Shown piece after piece: positions 13,201 through 28,200 of a DNA stretch of 64,000 bases. Source of the DNA: Owenia fusiformis (taxonomy: Eukaryota; Annelida; Polychaeta; Sabellida; Oweniidae); assembly GCA_903813345.2 (NCBI GenBank), contig CAIIXF020000006.1, positions 19,599,936 through 19,663,935 on the forward strand, written 5' to 3'. Under the pieces are notes generated by a model. The model did no database searches, was not told the DNA's origin, and worked only from the letters and a program-made list of their open reading frames with translations. Position 1 is the first letter of the stretch, and each line of letters opens with the position of its first letter. Made by a program: the position numbers and the translations under genes.

Positions 13201-16200
13201 ATTTCATGCTGTATCAAATCACAACATGAACAAACTTGGATCAATTTAAAACCTCAAGAACAACTACCATGGAACGCTCTAAATATTGAATTTATGTGTC
13301 TCTGGAAATCAAGTAAGATAGTGAAACATAAACACAAATCTAGTTCTTAGATAAGCAGACATCATTCTTGTACCCAGACCAGATACATGGCAATGTTGTG
13401 GTGATGTTCTAGCCATGATAGCATGTTTAGTCACCCCTCATGATGTCATTTGTTTATGTGTGCAGCTTCCTAGATGAGGGGAATGACAAATAAGTTTCTG
13501 AATTGCTTGGACAATTAAAAGAACACAGAAAAATATGATAAGAAAAAGGAAGCCTTCTCATGCTAATACCCGTCATGCTTTCCAAATAAAAAACAAGCAA
13601 AGAAAAAAGTCAATGACTTTTGCAGATTCATAAACCATACTCCCGAAGCTAGAACTGAAGGTGTTTCCAAAGCTCACCCACCTAACACATTATAAATCAC
13701 ACACGTTCAAGAAGCAGGTCCATATGATAAATTACACAGGGAGAAATTCCAAGTCAGCCAAGACTAGCAAAAATAAAGATACACCAATAAAAAGTAAATT
13801 GCTTGTTGAAAAGTATGCCCGAGATGATTTATGGCGTTTATTCTAGGAGCTAGGAATAAATCAACTCCAGATTACAATTGCACAGAAAAGTGAAAAATTG
13901 GTTACATCAAAAGTCTTTATCTATGTAGGAAAGATGGTACATATAGGGAGGATGAAGAGGCAATCACACAGGTTCATCATGAGAATGAAGTAATGAAAGG
14001 AAACACACACACAGATGAAAGTAATAAACAATATTTCAAGAGACAAAACCACCAGAAGGAAAATACAAAGACAGTCCACTTGAAAACAATCATGTAAAAT
14101 ATACAGATGATTGTGAGATATGATATGTTAAAGTTTTATTTGGGGTTGAGACTGAGTCAAGTGTGCAGTGCTGGTGGTCAGTTTGTGTTTTGCTTCCTCT
14201 GGACATTCAGATTCAACATGACACAAGTGGCGTGAGAAACCACATATTTCTCCAAAATGCAAACATCCTCTCAGAAAATGGAAAACTTCCTGTCACCCAC
14301 ACGTTTGAATATGTTGCCAAAAAATTTGGAGATAGTTTAACAAACATTATGGCATTGAAAGCTTCTTTCTGCCAAGCTACTATGTAGAATGAATAGAATG
14401 TCATGATCTCTCTCAATGTTTGACAAACATCAGCCTACTAATTGGAAGACTCAATGGAACAATATCATGTTCTTGGGCATTTGGCCCAACTTGGTTCACA
14501 ATTTAATTAAAGTTTTCTAGAGGTGAACAACAATGTTGACCCAATGTTGAAATAAAGGACATTTGGTTGGCTCAGGTCACATGGATTATTACTATCTATC
14601 CTTTCTTTATCACAAGTTATACATATCAATTATTCCAAGATTCACCTGGTTAGAGGTGACAGAAGATAAAAACTGAACATTGAGAGATCTTTAATATCTT
14701 CCTGAAAAGCATCAAATGTAGCAAAATCAATTGGCTAGTCTTGCTTAGATCAGCTTATTCTATGGTTTGATGTATGTTATGTAACAAAGCTGGTTCCTAT
14801 TAGGAAAGTGTGAGTAGCCCAGCACAAGGAGTTCCAGGAGCTGTGTATGTTGATAGTGCATGTAAACCACCCTAGCAGACGGATTTCAAAACCTGAGACA
14901 AATTTTCAATTTTCTCAAAATAATTTGAATGAAGTATCTGAAAGCTCTACATATTTGTATTATTCAGAGTCCCATTGTTATTTCTACCATGTTTAATTCT
15001 TGGCTATTCCCTCAAATCTTTTGTAAAGCATGACTAAAAATATGACCACCAAGGAGTTTGTTGGAGTGAGCCTATGGAGTGGTAATTAATGTAATTAGTT
15101 GCAATAATAGAAAACTGAGCTGAGGAGTCTAGCTGTGGCCAAGACATGTAGTGTGATATAACATACTGCTTCTATAAAGATAAGCATAGCATTTTACAAG
15201 CAACTTTCCCTCTCTTGCGAAATCACGGAAAATCATTGATGGAAACCATGAGCTTTTTGAAAAAAGTTATTCTTTGTAATCACATGCCACTATTAAAAAT
15301 GAACATTGCTGCAGAAATTTTGAAAGAGGAGATCATAGAACTCATGAAAATTGTTTCCCAAGCTCTTATCAGTTCCTTATCTTTATCAAATGAAAGATCT
15401 TGAACTTGTTCATATTTCTGACTCCCTCTCCATACCACAGGAAAATACTGTTACATGATATTGCATCAGGAAGGAACTGTTGCATATCTGGCATGAATAT
15501 TTACATATCTGACCCACTCAGTATCATGAAACCATCAAAATTTGCCAAACTGTGTGGGTATAAAAATTGAAAACAAAAATATCAACTTGGCAAAACTAAA
15601 AACTCGACAATGTTACAACATAAACCTATAAAGTGAAAACAAGAGTTGTTTTATTATCAATAAGACATGTTTTATTATAATCTAATGTGACACTTGTTTC
15701 TTAGGAGTTGTAATGACAGATTGGGGGCAATCCTTGGCCACTCGTCTGCCAAAAACCTCAAATGTGCCATAATAGAAACCAGACTGAAATTGATTTTCCA
15801 TTAAAGATTATGCGTCTTCAAACGAAATGAAATAACAACAATGTTTAACTATTTTTACAATGTTTTGTGTGGATATTATCCATAGATTTATATTAGGTTT
15901 TCAATTGTGTTATGAATAGGGATATTGGTTGACCATAGGCTAGATTCTTACCACTCAGATTGAAATAATAATATAAACATCTGAAAGTGTTTTTGTATAT
16001 AATTTGACCAGGCCATGCTTTGTTCGAAATAAAAGGTGATCCAAGAAGTTTTAGTTATATGATATTGCACATGTAGTTCAATGAAAGGTGTGCTATATAA
16101 TGGTGTCCCCCCAGGTAGAAGTCCAGTTACACTTACATGATGTCATAATCTTCCAAAAGGCGGCTGAATTTCTTTGATTTTCAAATATTGCCCAAAACTG

Positions 16201-19200
16201 TGATTTTCTCGTATAACATCATTGAACTGAATTTTGGTGATGTGATAATTTCTTTGAAGTTAAGTGTTTCTACACTGAGGATTCTAATATTATGAGATGG
16301 ATTGATGAGAGTTTCCTATGAAATCTCTCTGATTATACTGGATGTTTACAGAGATGATATCTAAGCGCAGGATCTACAAACGAATCTATAGAGTCAACAT
16401 CAATTTATTTGACAGCATATTTGAAATTTCATTCTTTCAAGTAATGTATGTTCTTAGCTATTTTCCTATTGCTAAAAAACCAGGAGTCAAGATTATTATT
16501 TGTTGAAGTTTATTCCAATATTATAATGTATTTAATATATTGTTTTTTTTCTTTTATCAAAAGAATAGATTCTATGGAGACTTAACAATATGGGGGGGGG
16601 GTTCCCAAATATTCAATTTACATGTTGACACAATGAAGACACTCGAAATCACTGTAAATAATTCATAATCCCCCATAATCCATCAGTTAACGTAAATCAA
16701 TGTGATAACCCAATGACAAGCACTGTAAACCCATAACAAGCTAAACTCATACTTTTTGAAATGCAAACACTATTTCACATTTGTATGAAAAATAATTATT
16801 TACATTTGAGAAAGTATCTCTTGAAATATGCCTCAAAATCCATATTATGATGACATCTCAGGTATTAATATTTACTGAGGGATTATGGGAACATGGCTGA
16901 TATTGCGATAACGGAACTGGTACAACATTGGGTGGGACAGTTTTTGGCGACATCAGGGATGCTGACTGCATGTTGAGTCTTTACGTTAGTCTTAAAGACA
17001 ACATGTCTACTTGTAAAACAATGTGTAATTGTACTAATGAATTGTCGATCGTTAGATTAAAATGTCTCCAAATATTTGAGTCGCTCTACATTTGTTTTGT
17101 AAATTACATGTACATAAAAGTTATTGCATTATGCATTTCTAAATGTGGCCACTTGCGTTAATGTGAAATAAGTGGGAGGAATAATGTATTTTGATGCTAT
17201 CTTTGAACATGGGTCTTTTATATTCATTGGTAAATCTATAGTATTCCCTATTACTTACCCAAAATGTCTGGGATTACCACATAGAAGGTCAAAGGGTCAA
17301 CCAAGATACTCCTCGAAAGAATGACAAAAATTTACAAAATGACAACATTTCAATGCAAAGAAAATCATTTTATTCACGATTACGATTACACTTTTCACCC
17401 CAAGTTTTTCAATCAAAAATTCATGGCTGGGAATGTTACCGGTTTAATCTCTCAAATTAAACTCAACAAAGTTGGCATTGTGTCTATATTTATAGTTGGC
17501 AGACGGTGACCGTGCACACGTTTTGTCAACACCAGGTTTGCGTAACAACATTGATTGGTTGGGATACACCCAGTATATTACCCATAATGCCTACAATAAC
17601 AGCAACATTACTTCAAAGTGATCGGAGAAATAACTGTGATGTTATGACTAGACAGATCAAGTATCAAATAGAAACAATTTAAAAATTGGAAATAAGTGTA
17701 TTGAAATGTTGATACGAATTAATTCAATATAAACATATATTCTTATAAAGGACAGAAAATGCCAAAGAAAAATTCTCAAAACATAAATACTCACAACTTT
17801 AAACATGAGATATACGAGGGGGGAATACGTATATGAAGCTATTAGAAAGTCATAAATGTTCCCCTATGTGAACATCAACTATGGTCAATTGACCCTTGAC
17901 CCTTACTGTCTAAGACCTAGCTTCTATAAACTTTGAAACAAAATGAAGAGAGAAATGAAAGACTAAAAAACATATTTTTAATAAATCATTTTCAATTTTC
18001 AATATCAATATTAAAATCTACCTGATTAATTTCTAAAAGGATCCATTTGAGATCAGATTCAAAAAGAACAACCTGAACCTCCCACATGCATACAAGACCA
18101 TGATGCGGCCAATTTATTGTTATTTATTTGCTCATTTGGACGTTACAACATATTTTCTTTTGACCACTAACATGTCACCCCACCTCTGTCATGTCTGTCC
18201 TCAACTCTGTATCATTAAATTTTTTCAATTTTCACAGTTGGACAAAATCCAGTCAATTATACAAGCAAATTATAAGATATGTTTTTAGCGACTAATCATA
18301 TGTTTTACTGACAAAAAGGCCATCATTTGAATTAGGAATCAACTTATGATGTGTCATTAAAAGTTCTGATAAAAATCAGGGGTGTTGCTAGAAGGCTTGA
18401 ACTGACTAAGTATAAAACATGTATATACTTATATGTTCAACATTTATTATATTGTTGGCATTGACGAGGGATCCAAGACAAAATTTAGATGCAATGAGGA
18501 TTTAGGGGTTTCTTGGGGACAGATACCTAAAAGTGAATTCATAAGAGGGTGTATAATAGCCTATCATTTGATGAGTTTTCTGGGGTTAGGGTATTGTATT
18601 CTGAGAGAGGGAGACAGGTGCATTTACTCTCTCAAGTACCAAAACATGGTTCTGCATATGACTAACTGACATAAATATCTTGGTGGTCAAGACTTTATGG
18701 CCACATTTTCTTTAAATGAGGATAACTCCACGTAAATATCATACAAATAAAACCTGTACTGATTTCAAAGGAAAGTAACAAAACAAAGTTTCCATGACAA
18801 CGATTCTTTAGGGTATAATATAAGAATAAGTGGTGCAGACCATATACAGCATGGTTTTCGATGAAGTTGTGAAAACACAAAGGGCATATAAAAAGCTGCA
18901 ACTGTAAAACAAACCACAAAAATGCTTCATTGATCTCATACATACGAGTGATACACATGACGGGTGGAATGAATACACGTGGCAAAGACCCAATCTATAA
19001 ATCGCACAATATTTTATCCAAACTCAATAGAAACTGTTGTTTAAATGAAGTTCTGATGATATGGATCTATCCTTGTTTGAGTGTTTTTGCAATGCATATC
19101 AAAAAAATCAGGCCAGTATTGTTATATATTTTGAACAGATGGATTTTATTGTTTAGTATGTGATGTGTTTCATCAATATACTAGCGCCACCTTAAAAAAT

Positions 19201-22200
19201 AAATATGGTACATGTTCCTGTAGAATTGTATACATAAAACATACATACAAAGAATTTTGATATTATTTGATGATGGTCATGAAAAACAATTGTACATGAC
19301 ACAATTGAAAAATCAGAGTCCTTAAAGTGTGACCTGGATGGAGCTATGTCAAACTAAAGCTTTATATCCATCCATTACGATGGGAATAATAAATGACAAT
19401 TCTGACAAGTTAAAGAAGCAGTAATGTTCTGTGTATGTATAGGCTGAGGGCTAATGGATATAAAAAAGACACATGACAAGTTTATGATAGGGCAACAGGG
19501 CACCAATACCCAATGGCACAATGGGACACCCTGTAACCTGTACATATCACCCTATAACCTACACAAATCACCCTGTATTAACCAAACATTTCAGATATTC
19601 CCATTAGTGGTTAGTTTTTTACCTAGAGATAAAGCAGAGAACAATGACAATCTGCTTGAAAGTGAATAATTGATATGATAAATACCTCCAGACATTTGAA
19701 AAATTAATTTTGAACAGTTACTTTAAACTTTTGATTTATATCAAAGTACTCCAAGTAGATCTTTTTAAGATGCTCTGACAAAGATAACATGGATATGAGG
19801 AAAACTTTTACTGGTCGATGTCTTGTATGATAAGAGATGACACCCTTTAATGTGACAATTCAGTTCTTTTTAATGGAACAATTCAATCCTTTTCTTATTG
19901 AACCTCGACCTCTGTTAAAGTTCTCTAAAATTCATAAAAGGACACCGACTTATAAAAGATTCAGATGATGGGTCAATGAAATTCTACGGTGTTAATATGA
20001 ATGGACGCAAGGTGTGGGCTAGCTAGGTGGAATTCAATGAGTATAGAGTTCAAACAGACATCATTGTGTCATATTATCTCCCTAAGTACTTTTTTCTTGC
20101 CTAATTGGCAATTTGTTAGGTGGGCATGCAAAGTAATATGTTTGACTGGGTCCTGATGGGTACTAATGAAATGCATTGAGGGAATGACTTTGAAGCTGTA
20201 ATCAAATCATAGAATAGGGTGGGTCTTTCTTTCACAGAGGAGGATATTACCCAAGGTTCATAAGACCACCATACATAGTTCACATGGAGCAAACACTGTC
20301 TATTATTTTAGGGAAAGTTTGAATTTATTTATAAATACTGATTACCTCAGTGCATATTATTATCCTGATCATCTCAAGGATGTACCTCTTACTGGGAAAT
20401 CTATTAGATGACAAAATATGTTTAACCAGGTAGAAACAATTTAGTAAATATTTCAGATTGTTAAAACGTAGTCATGGTGAGCTGCTCACTATGTATGAGA
20501 TTCACCTGTCTGATGTAATGCATCCTGGACAAATGTTTCCTATGGGATTCTGAATTTATGCCCATTCTCATAGTATTAATAGAATATGTGTATATGCTTT
20601 ATAGGAGTATCTTAAGATAAAGTTCAGGGGTTTACGGTTAACTTCGTTTTTATGGTGGTTTCTTTTTTGTGCTGTTTTTATGGAAAAGATATGTGATATT
20701 TTGTTAATGGGATACATCATCCTTAAAAAATGTTTAAACATGTACATGAATTTGTGGCTTTCATCAAGGCTTATTATTTGAAGTATCATAGATTTTTAAA
20801 ACAGCTTATCTCCTTATCATATTTAATTATTTAGATCTCAGAAGAAGCATAATTATGAGTAATAGGTTGAATCAATTATAAAAAAATATAAGCCGGAAGA
20901 AAAATTAAGAAAAATTAAGTACAATACAGTATACCCAAAACAGAAGAGGGTGCCATGTGAATTAAATATCTGTGTTGAACAACTTTAAAGATAACCTTCT
21001 GTTTATGAATCCTACTCAAGACTTATCTCACTTTAACCTTTACGTTTTATGACAGTGATGTCATCAATTGCATAATGCGACCCATTGTTCTTTGATATCG
21101 GCAGCTGAATTTCGAGTTTTATGATATTCGTCAGAATTTTCAAGAGCATAATCATGCATTTTTGGCCATGTTCGTCATTGATTATCTTACTTATCGCCAC
21201 TACTTATGACATCATCCTATTTAAAAAATAAACCCACACAATATTAAAAATTACCTCACAAAAAAGTAACGCACAAATGTTTGTGTAACATCGAAATTAT
21301 TTTTTGTTTCATTTTAGGACGATAACATACAGTATAATGAAAGATGGAATATTGCAAAGGACGCATTGTGAAAGTCAACAACTGTCATTTAAGTCATTCA
21401 ACTATTGGCTCCCTTGTCAACTTGAGTTGGAGATTTTTATAACTTAAGCTGATACAGGATATGACGGAAATCCTCTAAACGTTTTATGACCAAAGATTAT
21501 AGCAAGCACTCGTTTGATTGATACTTACAACATGGGGGACACTTTAAATATTATAAAATAAAGAGCTTATCAGGGTGGTGTGTTCCAAAACTAATATGAA
21601 TTTAATCTGAGAAAATAAGATGATTATATATGGATAAGTTAAGTATATTTTCCGATTCAAAAATTAAACACAAAAAGTGACCCATGAAATTTGTTATACC
21701 ACAAATCCAATTGATGATACTCTTCATTCAGATGAATTATCAGTGGTTGGTAGTTTTGGCCTTAGCTGATGGGCAATATTTCTCAATACTATTTTCTAAG
21801 TGATTCTAATGGTCAGATTGGAGAGTTTATGAGACTAGATTAGGTTCATCCACATAGAGTAATCACATTTTTTCTATAGATCCTTTTTACATTCATTGCA
21901 ATGTTATTTATTTGTGTATTATCCTTTATGAGATTATGTTTCTTTCTTACTGAATACTACACAGCAACTCTTGCAGAACTTCTCCAATCATCTAGTCTGT
22001 TACACCAATTAGTGACCAATGAAGCATAGTGGACTGATAGCCCCATAAATCTAACTTTTCAAGACAGATTTAATGCCCAGACCCATAGTATCACTTTAAG
22101 TTAACCAAAAAATCTCAAGAAGAAAACCCTTTCATTCGGCTTTACATTTCTTTTATTGTACCAATTATATTGTCACAAGATATTTCTTATTTTTGACTTT

Positions 22201-25200
22201 CTCAACTGAAATATACAATTGTACCATTCATGAGACACCAATTTGTTGTAGATTAGTTAATAAAACGAGCACTATAAATTTTATATCAAAGGCAAATTTG
22301 TTCAATTCTTCTCTCTTTATAGCCCCGATTTCACTTTTATGGAATTTTAGTAGAGTTTAATTCTCATTTATAACATTTTATTCCTATTTGATAGTTCGCT
22401 AAAATAAGTCGTTTGTTTAGATGATATAAACGTGTTTGTACTTGGGAATTGATCTGTGTGCAAAACTCTCGAAACAAGATTTTTTAATGATGAAGCATAC
22501 ATGGTATGGTTTAAGTAGTTTTATTAAAATACCACACCTACGCTTCAGACAGTTGTCCAATGCCATGATGGATGAGCATTGGTTTTTGGAAATAAATAAA
22601 CGCTAATGTCAGATAGATAACAATTCTTTGATGTGATGATCTTTTTGAAGTAGGTCTTCTATAGGTTAATATGTGCCACTAAGTTCTGTATTTAGCATCC
22701 ATCTAACCCCTGAATACATAACTAAATACAATTTAGCATTGAAATCTCAATACTTCATTTTATAAAAAACTGTATTGTCAAAAAGACCAGAATATCTTTC
22801 AAGTATACAACTCTGTAAGCCTCAAAAGAATGCGACTAAAAAGCAAAAGTTTTAAGCAACTTTTGAAGAACTAATAAACACACATTCTAACAAAGATCAT
22901 ACAAATATGAACATGTATTATCACTTACCTATTTATATAACAGCCATTGTATTTGGTGTGAAACACGATTTGTAAGAAATCAGAGATGTTACAGGAAAGC
23001 AGCGATGAATATGAAAAAGAAAAAACACACATTATAGTATTTTTCATAAAGACACTATTATATCTAGTGTTTAATAATATCATAAATAACATCAATTTAT
23101 CTTGAATCAAACTTGTCTGGAATGTTTATATTAATTGCTGGTTTATATTTGAAGGTATTAATAATGATCATGTCGTCAACCCAAAAACAGTTGAAAAATC
23201 TCAGAAAGCCTGTCATTAAAATATAGACCAATTATTCATGTGTTCTTCGTGGCAATTGTTCAGTTTTCGATGATTTACTTCCAGTTTAGTAGCTACATTG
23301 TAGAAAGATTTGAGATTCAACTTGTATTGTCAAAATAACAATACAGGATTGATATATTGAAGGGGGTCAAGGGGGGTTGGGATGGGGTCGGACAATGTCA
23401 AGATCTCTTGAGGACTTTTTGTTGGCCCTTGGGTAAATCACACCTTTTCAATCTCAAAATATTATTATTACTTTTACATATTATTACCAATTCACTTATT
23501 CTTCAACTGATTTAAATACAGAATATCTATCGTTGTATACATTTATATTAATATTATCTTCCATATTATAGCCATATAACATTTAGAACTCAAAATGTCA
23601 CAAACAATGATCACATTGATAACTTTTTTTACAGTGTAAATTATACTTTTCTCCCTCTTTTTTTCTTTAACAATTTTATCTTTTCTAATCTCCAATAATC
23701 ATGGCCCTTAAATGTTTCTAAAAGTCTCTTTTTAGTTTCAATTAGAACATGGAAGAAAATTGCCAAAGGGATGTTCAGGATATTTCAAGGTACGAATTAG
23801 GACGTCAAAGGCATAGAAAGAACAAAAGTTGCTGCTAGGTAGAAGTAAGACTCTTGAAAGAGGGTCACGTTACACTATAATCAGAAAGGTGAGAGGACCA
23901 AAGTAGAGTTACTCATACAGGCACTAATGCATTTGGCATAACAGGTTCACAACACTGACCAAGGGCTATAGGAGTAATTTATACCCAAACATAAATAATA
24001 CCAAAATTCAAAAATAAAAAAAAGATTTTGAACTTCATGAGGTTGCAGTATGACTAGATCCCATTTTTAAAGTGATATCACAGGCAGTTTTACAGAAAAA
24101 CTGGTTTGTAAAAAATTGTTTGATGAGATACCTTAGGTCCATTAACCTTTAGCATGCTACCGGCGAGCGTAGTCGCCCATGCTTAACAATCCCCGGCAAC
24201 TGCCGGCGACTCCAGTCGAATTTAAACTTTCAAAAACTTAACTTTTTCCCGCCGGTCTTATGATCCAATCAGATTGCCCGATTTATTTAGTCCTTACGTG
24301 GGGACTTCCTGTTGACCTAGAAATGGCCATGTTTCGAAAAATATTTCTCAATTCAACGATTTAAACAGTGTTTAAGTCGTTTTTAGTGAACAAATCGTAC
24401 AAAATGGCGGCCAAATACGATCACAACGAACATGTGGAGGAAATGGATCGCGATTTCGAGCTCTTTAGGCTCTTGGAAGCCGATAATGGTCATCGAAAAT
24501 AGAAACTAGAATATTTTCTGAACTGAAAAATGAACATTCGATCGCTGCAAATTCAGTTTTGGATTCTGACCAGACGTTAAATCTCCACAGGGGCGAAGCG
24601 GCGGATTCCGGAGGAGTATTCATGGTACATTTATGCCCAGTCCTGTTTATTTATGTAAAAAATTCATGAGAACATTTTTTTCATGAGCCAGGCCAATGTA
24701 TCTTCTCTTTGTGAAAATTTTATCGAGATTCATTCAGTAGTTATTGAGATATTAATTATTTAGTCCAGGCATATCATTTTTTGCACTCTTTGAAAAATAA
24801 GTCAGTCGCGTGGGATATATTTGCTGAATTAAGTTAGCATGCAGAAGGTTAAAATGCAATCCAATATGCTGGTCAATCTCTGTGGTAAATTCAACCTTCA
24901 CATACAATCACCTGTGGCAATGTTGCACATTCATAAAGAAAATGATAAAAATGAACAGACTTCGTTAGAGTCCAGACACAACAAACATAAAACACATTCC
25001 GGTTAATTGTTTTACAAATGTACAGGTGACCCATATGAAATGATGTGGCCACGTATCAAAATGCAAGGGTCTATAAAAGATGACAGATACCTGTCAAGGT
25101 AGAAAGAATTAGGCAGATACCAAGAGACAACATTGGGAACATCCAGCCAAGATGGCCAAAGCTCCCACTTCAACCTTGGGTTTAACCTTCACAAAATGAC

Positions 25201-28200
25201 CCTTTAACAACATACATCAATCAAAAAATAAAATCATGAAAAATTCAGATATATTGGTTTAAGCATATTTCCTGTGACCCAATGTGTTTATTGTACATAA
25301 AGGGTCAAGAGGGCGCAACGAGTAGAATTATTCAGTGTGGTTTGCATATTCAACCGCAGCTGTCTTGCCCATCAAAAACAAAATGGCTACTTCTAAAATC
25401 GGCCAAGCGGACAAACCCATTTAACCAGACTACTTAAATGAGGGTGTATGATTTCTAATAAATTTTCAAGTAGGTTTCAATTTTCACAATTTATCCATTT
25501 TGATTGATGTAGGAATTCATATGTCATTGAAGTATTTCATAGGAATTAGTACAAAACAAGCCTGAATTGTAAAGCCAACATGGCTCAAGTTGCAAATGTC
25601 ATTATATTCATACAAATCAACATGAAATATTGAGGAAAACTTTCAACATAAATGTCAACAAAAATGAAACCTTCCAAAGTATACTTGAACATGTTGGCTA
25701 AAATGTTATTTTTAAAAATTCTGAACCTTTTTCTATTTTTTTTAACATAGAGATCATACATCGCAAAAGTAATGGTTCAAATCGGCAAGACGACATCTAA
25801 AGGTGTAGATAACAGCTTTACAAAATACAAATCTATTTAATACATCTTATATTATTAAAGAATAGAGATGAGTGTCAAAATTCTTTTCATGAAACCTAAC
25901 GAAAAGGTATTTATTTCCTAACATCGGCTCATATTAGTCACCTGTGACATCACAACTTTAGATTCGAAATGATAAATTATACACCTTTGTCGACAGTACA
26001 TAAGTCAGCCCAGAGATTTCATTCATCCTTTGTCTGGGTTTCCTTCACATCCAAAACCTCAGCTTCATTCTCGAGTAATGTTACATGGTTTATAAATACT
26101 TAGATGCTATCATTAATGTACTACATAAAGAAAACATACTTGAAAATGTCTAGGTAATATCATCGTTTCTTAAAGGAGTGCTCACGTGTAACGAGGTATA
26201 GATAAAAAATGAACACTTTTTTGAAAAGTGCGGATTTGTTTGCGACAGCCCGCTTGTGTTATTCTTTTAAGAAATCAACAAAAATCTGAATAGACCATGA
26301 GCTCATAAATTGCCCTCACACATTCTGGGACGTTAAATATTATAAAGACACTTTAATGCTTTTATATAAACCTGTACTGTGATAAGAAAAATTTCACAAA
26401 CCTGAAATAATATTAACCAATCGAATCTGAGAATTTTTCCAGAAAATTCTAAAGAATCATGGGATAGAATATCTTGTACAAGTATTTGACTGAAAATGTG
26501 GTTTACCCAGCGGGATGAAAAGATAATCTTATAAGAACCCATATTCAAATAATTCAGAGAGAGCTGAAATTCTCAATCTAAAATAGGCCTAAACTTGACA
26601 AAGTCAAACAAATTGCACATCTATTTCAACATAAATGACATCATTTCATAAATTACACAACAAACAGGGGGGATATGTCTTCACTACACGAGTTTAAATC
26701 TACTTCCCTCCAGAAAACAAAATGATACAGATTTCAATCAAAACTTCCTTGTGTTAATTTGTGAAGACAATCATGTTGATGGCCCATCTTTCAAGAAACT
26801 AAAGAAAATGACACCCAGCTAGAAATTAGTAGAGATTTAATTTATTAGATTTTAATTGAATGAAAGGGAGGGTGACCAATGTATGCAGTCTCACTTCTGA
26901 CCCCCATTAACAGGGGATAATAGGGGAGTCTGGTACCAGGATTCAACTGACCATTCTATATGCATACAGCCATACATCTGTTATTTTAATGAAATACATG
27001 ACATTTGTCTTAGGTTCAGGGTGAATCTCTCCAGGTATTTAATGGAGATATGGTTCTCTGTTAGGAGAAATGGGATATACGTTTAGAAGATATATAATAA
27101 AAAATACTGATATATGATCATTGTTTTGTTTTTCTTTTGTTGCTATGTGATATAATGAGTTGTCACTATAAGTTACCATGACAATATACGAGACTTTCTC
27201 CTGAAGGAGACATGATACGATCTTTCAATCGTGTCGATGTAACTGTTATAACTTTGTTCAAATCATACTGAATTATTTACCGAACATGATCGTACAAGGT
27301 ATTCTCTATCTTAGTCATAATACTAAATTGAAACACATAATTGGTGATAGTTCATGTATCTATAGATATCGCCATTGGCTGCGATCGGAATGTTATGAAA
27401 TATTTCCTGCATATCAGACTAAGCAGTGAGTTTTACACGTTCATAGCACCATGTTATTTACATGTTAAACAGTAGACTTGCATAACATAGTACCCAGATA
27501 AGATATCGCTCTAACAACACAGGTTATATTTATTGAACTTTTGAATTAATGTGTTGAATCTGCATATTAACTTATTTGTATTGTCTTAAATCAGATTTGA
27601 TATGGCATTCTCAGACTATGAAAAATCTAACTTCAAAATGCCGCAATGTAAACTCTGATGACGGGAATGCATCAATCATATTGTAATTTCAGGAATTTAT
27701 AAGTTTGTTTTGGTGGCCGTAAATCTAGATAAGTCCATTTTGGGAATTTTCATTATCAGGACGATTTTCAATGTCATGTTCAACTGAAATTTATCAATGG
27801 TTTCTCAATTCTTGATTTTAATCATAATAATTGTAAAATTAAATTAAATGTTATTTTTATTTATTTCTAAACATTATTTCACCTGGGGATAATTATCAGG
27901 TGTAATGTACAGGTAGAAGATTACAGGTGTTCAGATATTGTTTACCTGTTGGTTATAACAGTTATTAAAGCTGTGATAAGGTCCCACCTACTTAAATCAA
28001 AACTACTTGTTAGATTATATTATTTCAATAGATTTACGGGAATAATTTCGACATTTATCAAAACTAATAATTACAAAATGATGAGTCATTTTTTCTAAAT
28101 TTTTCCCCAAAAATCAAATAATTCTATAATCTTGAAATGAGAAACATTTGGGGTAACACTTGTTCGAGATAATAACAAAGATAATTTTGTAAAATAATAA

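Larger units (their letters stand above)
6130..24141 (-). other. Ephrin intron 1, exon-2-proximal part
   Basis: AT-rich intron sequence leading to the exon 2 acceptor. It includes a C13 run at 9019-9031, a G10 run at 16592-16601, an X-box-like pair near 12301-12371, a 21-base tandem repeat at 19527 and a possible nested terminal exon at 10696-10926. No other gene, RNA gene or mobile element could be recognised. Confidence 0.7.

Noticed and set aside
14163-14387. 74-codon plus-strand open frame in ephrin intron 1
   Set aside because: Composition is passable, but the opposite strand is open too, there are no flanking splice sites, and no family is recognised.
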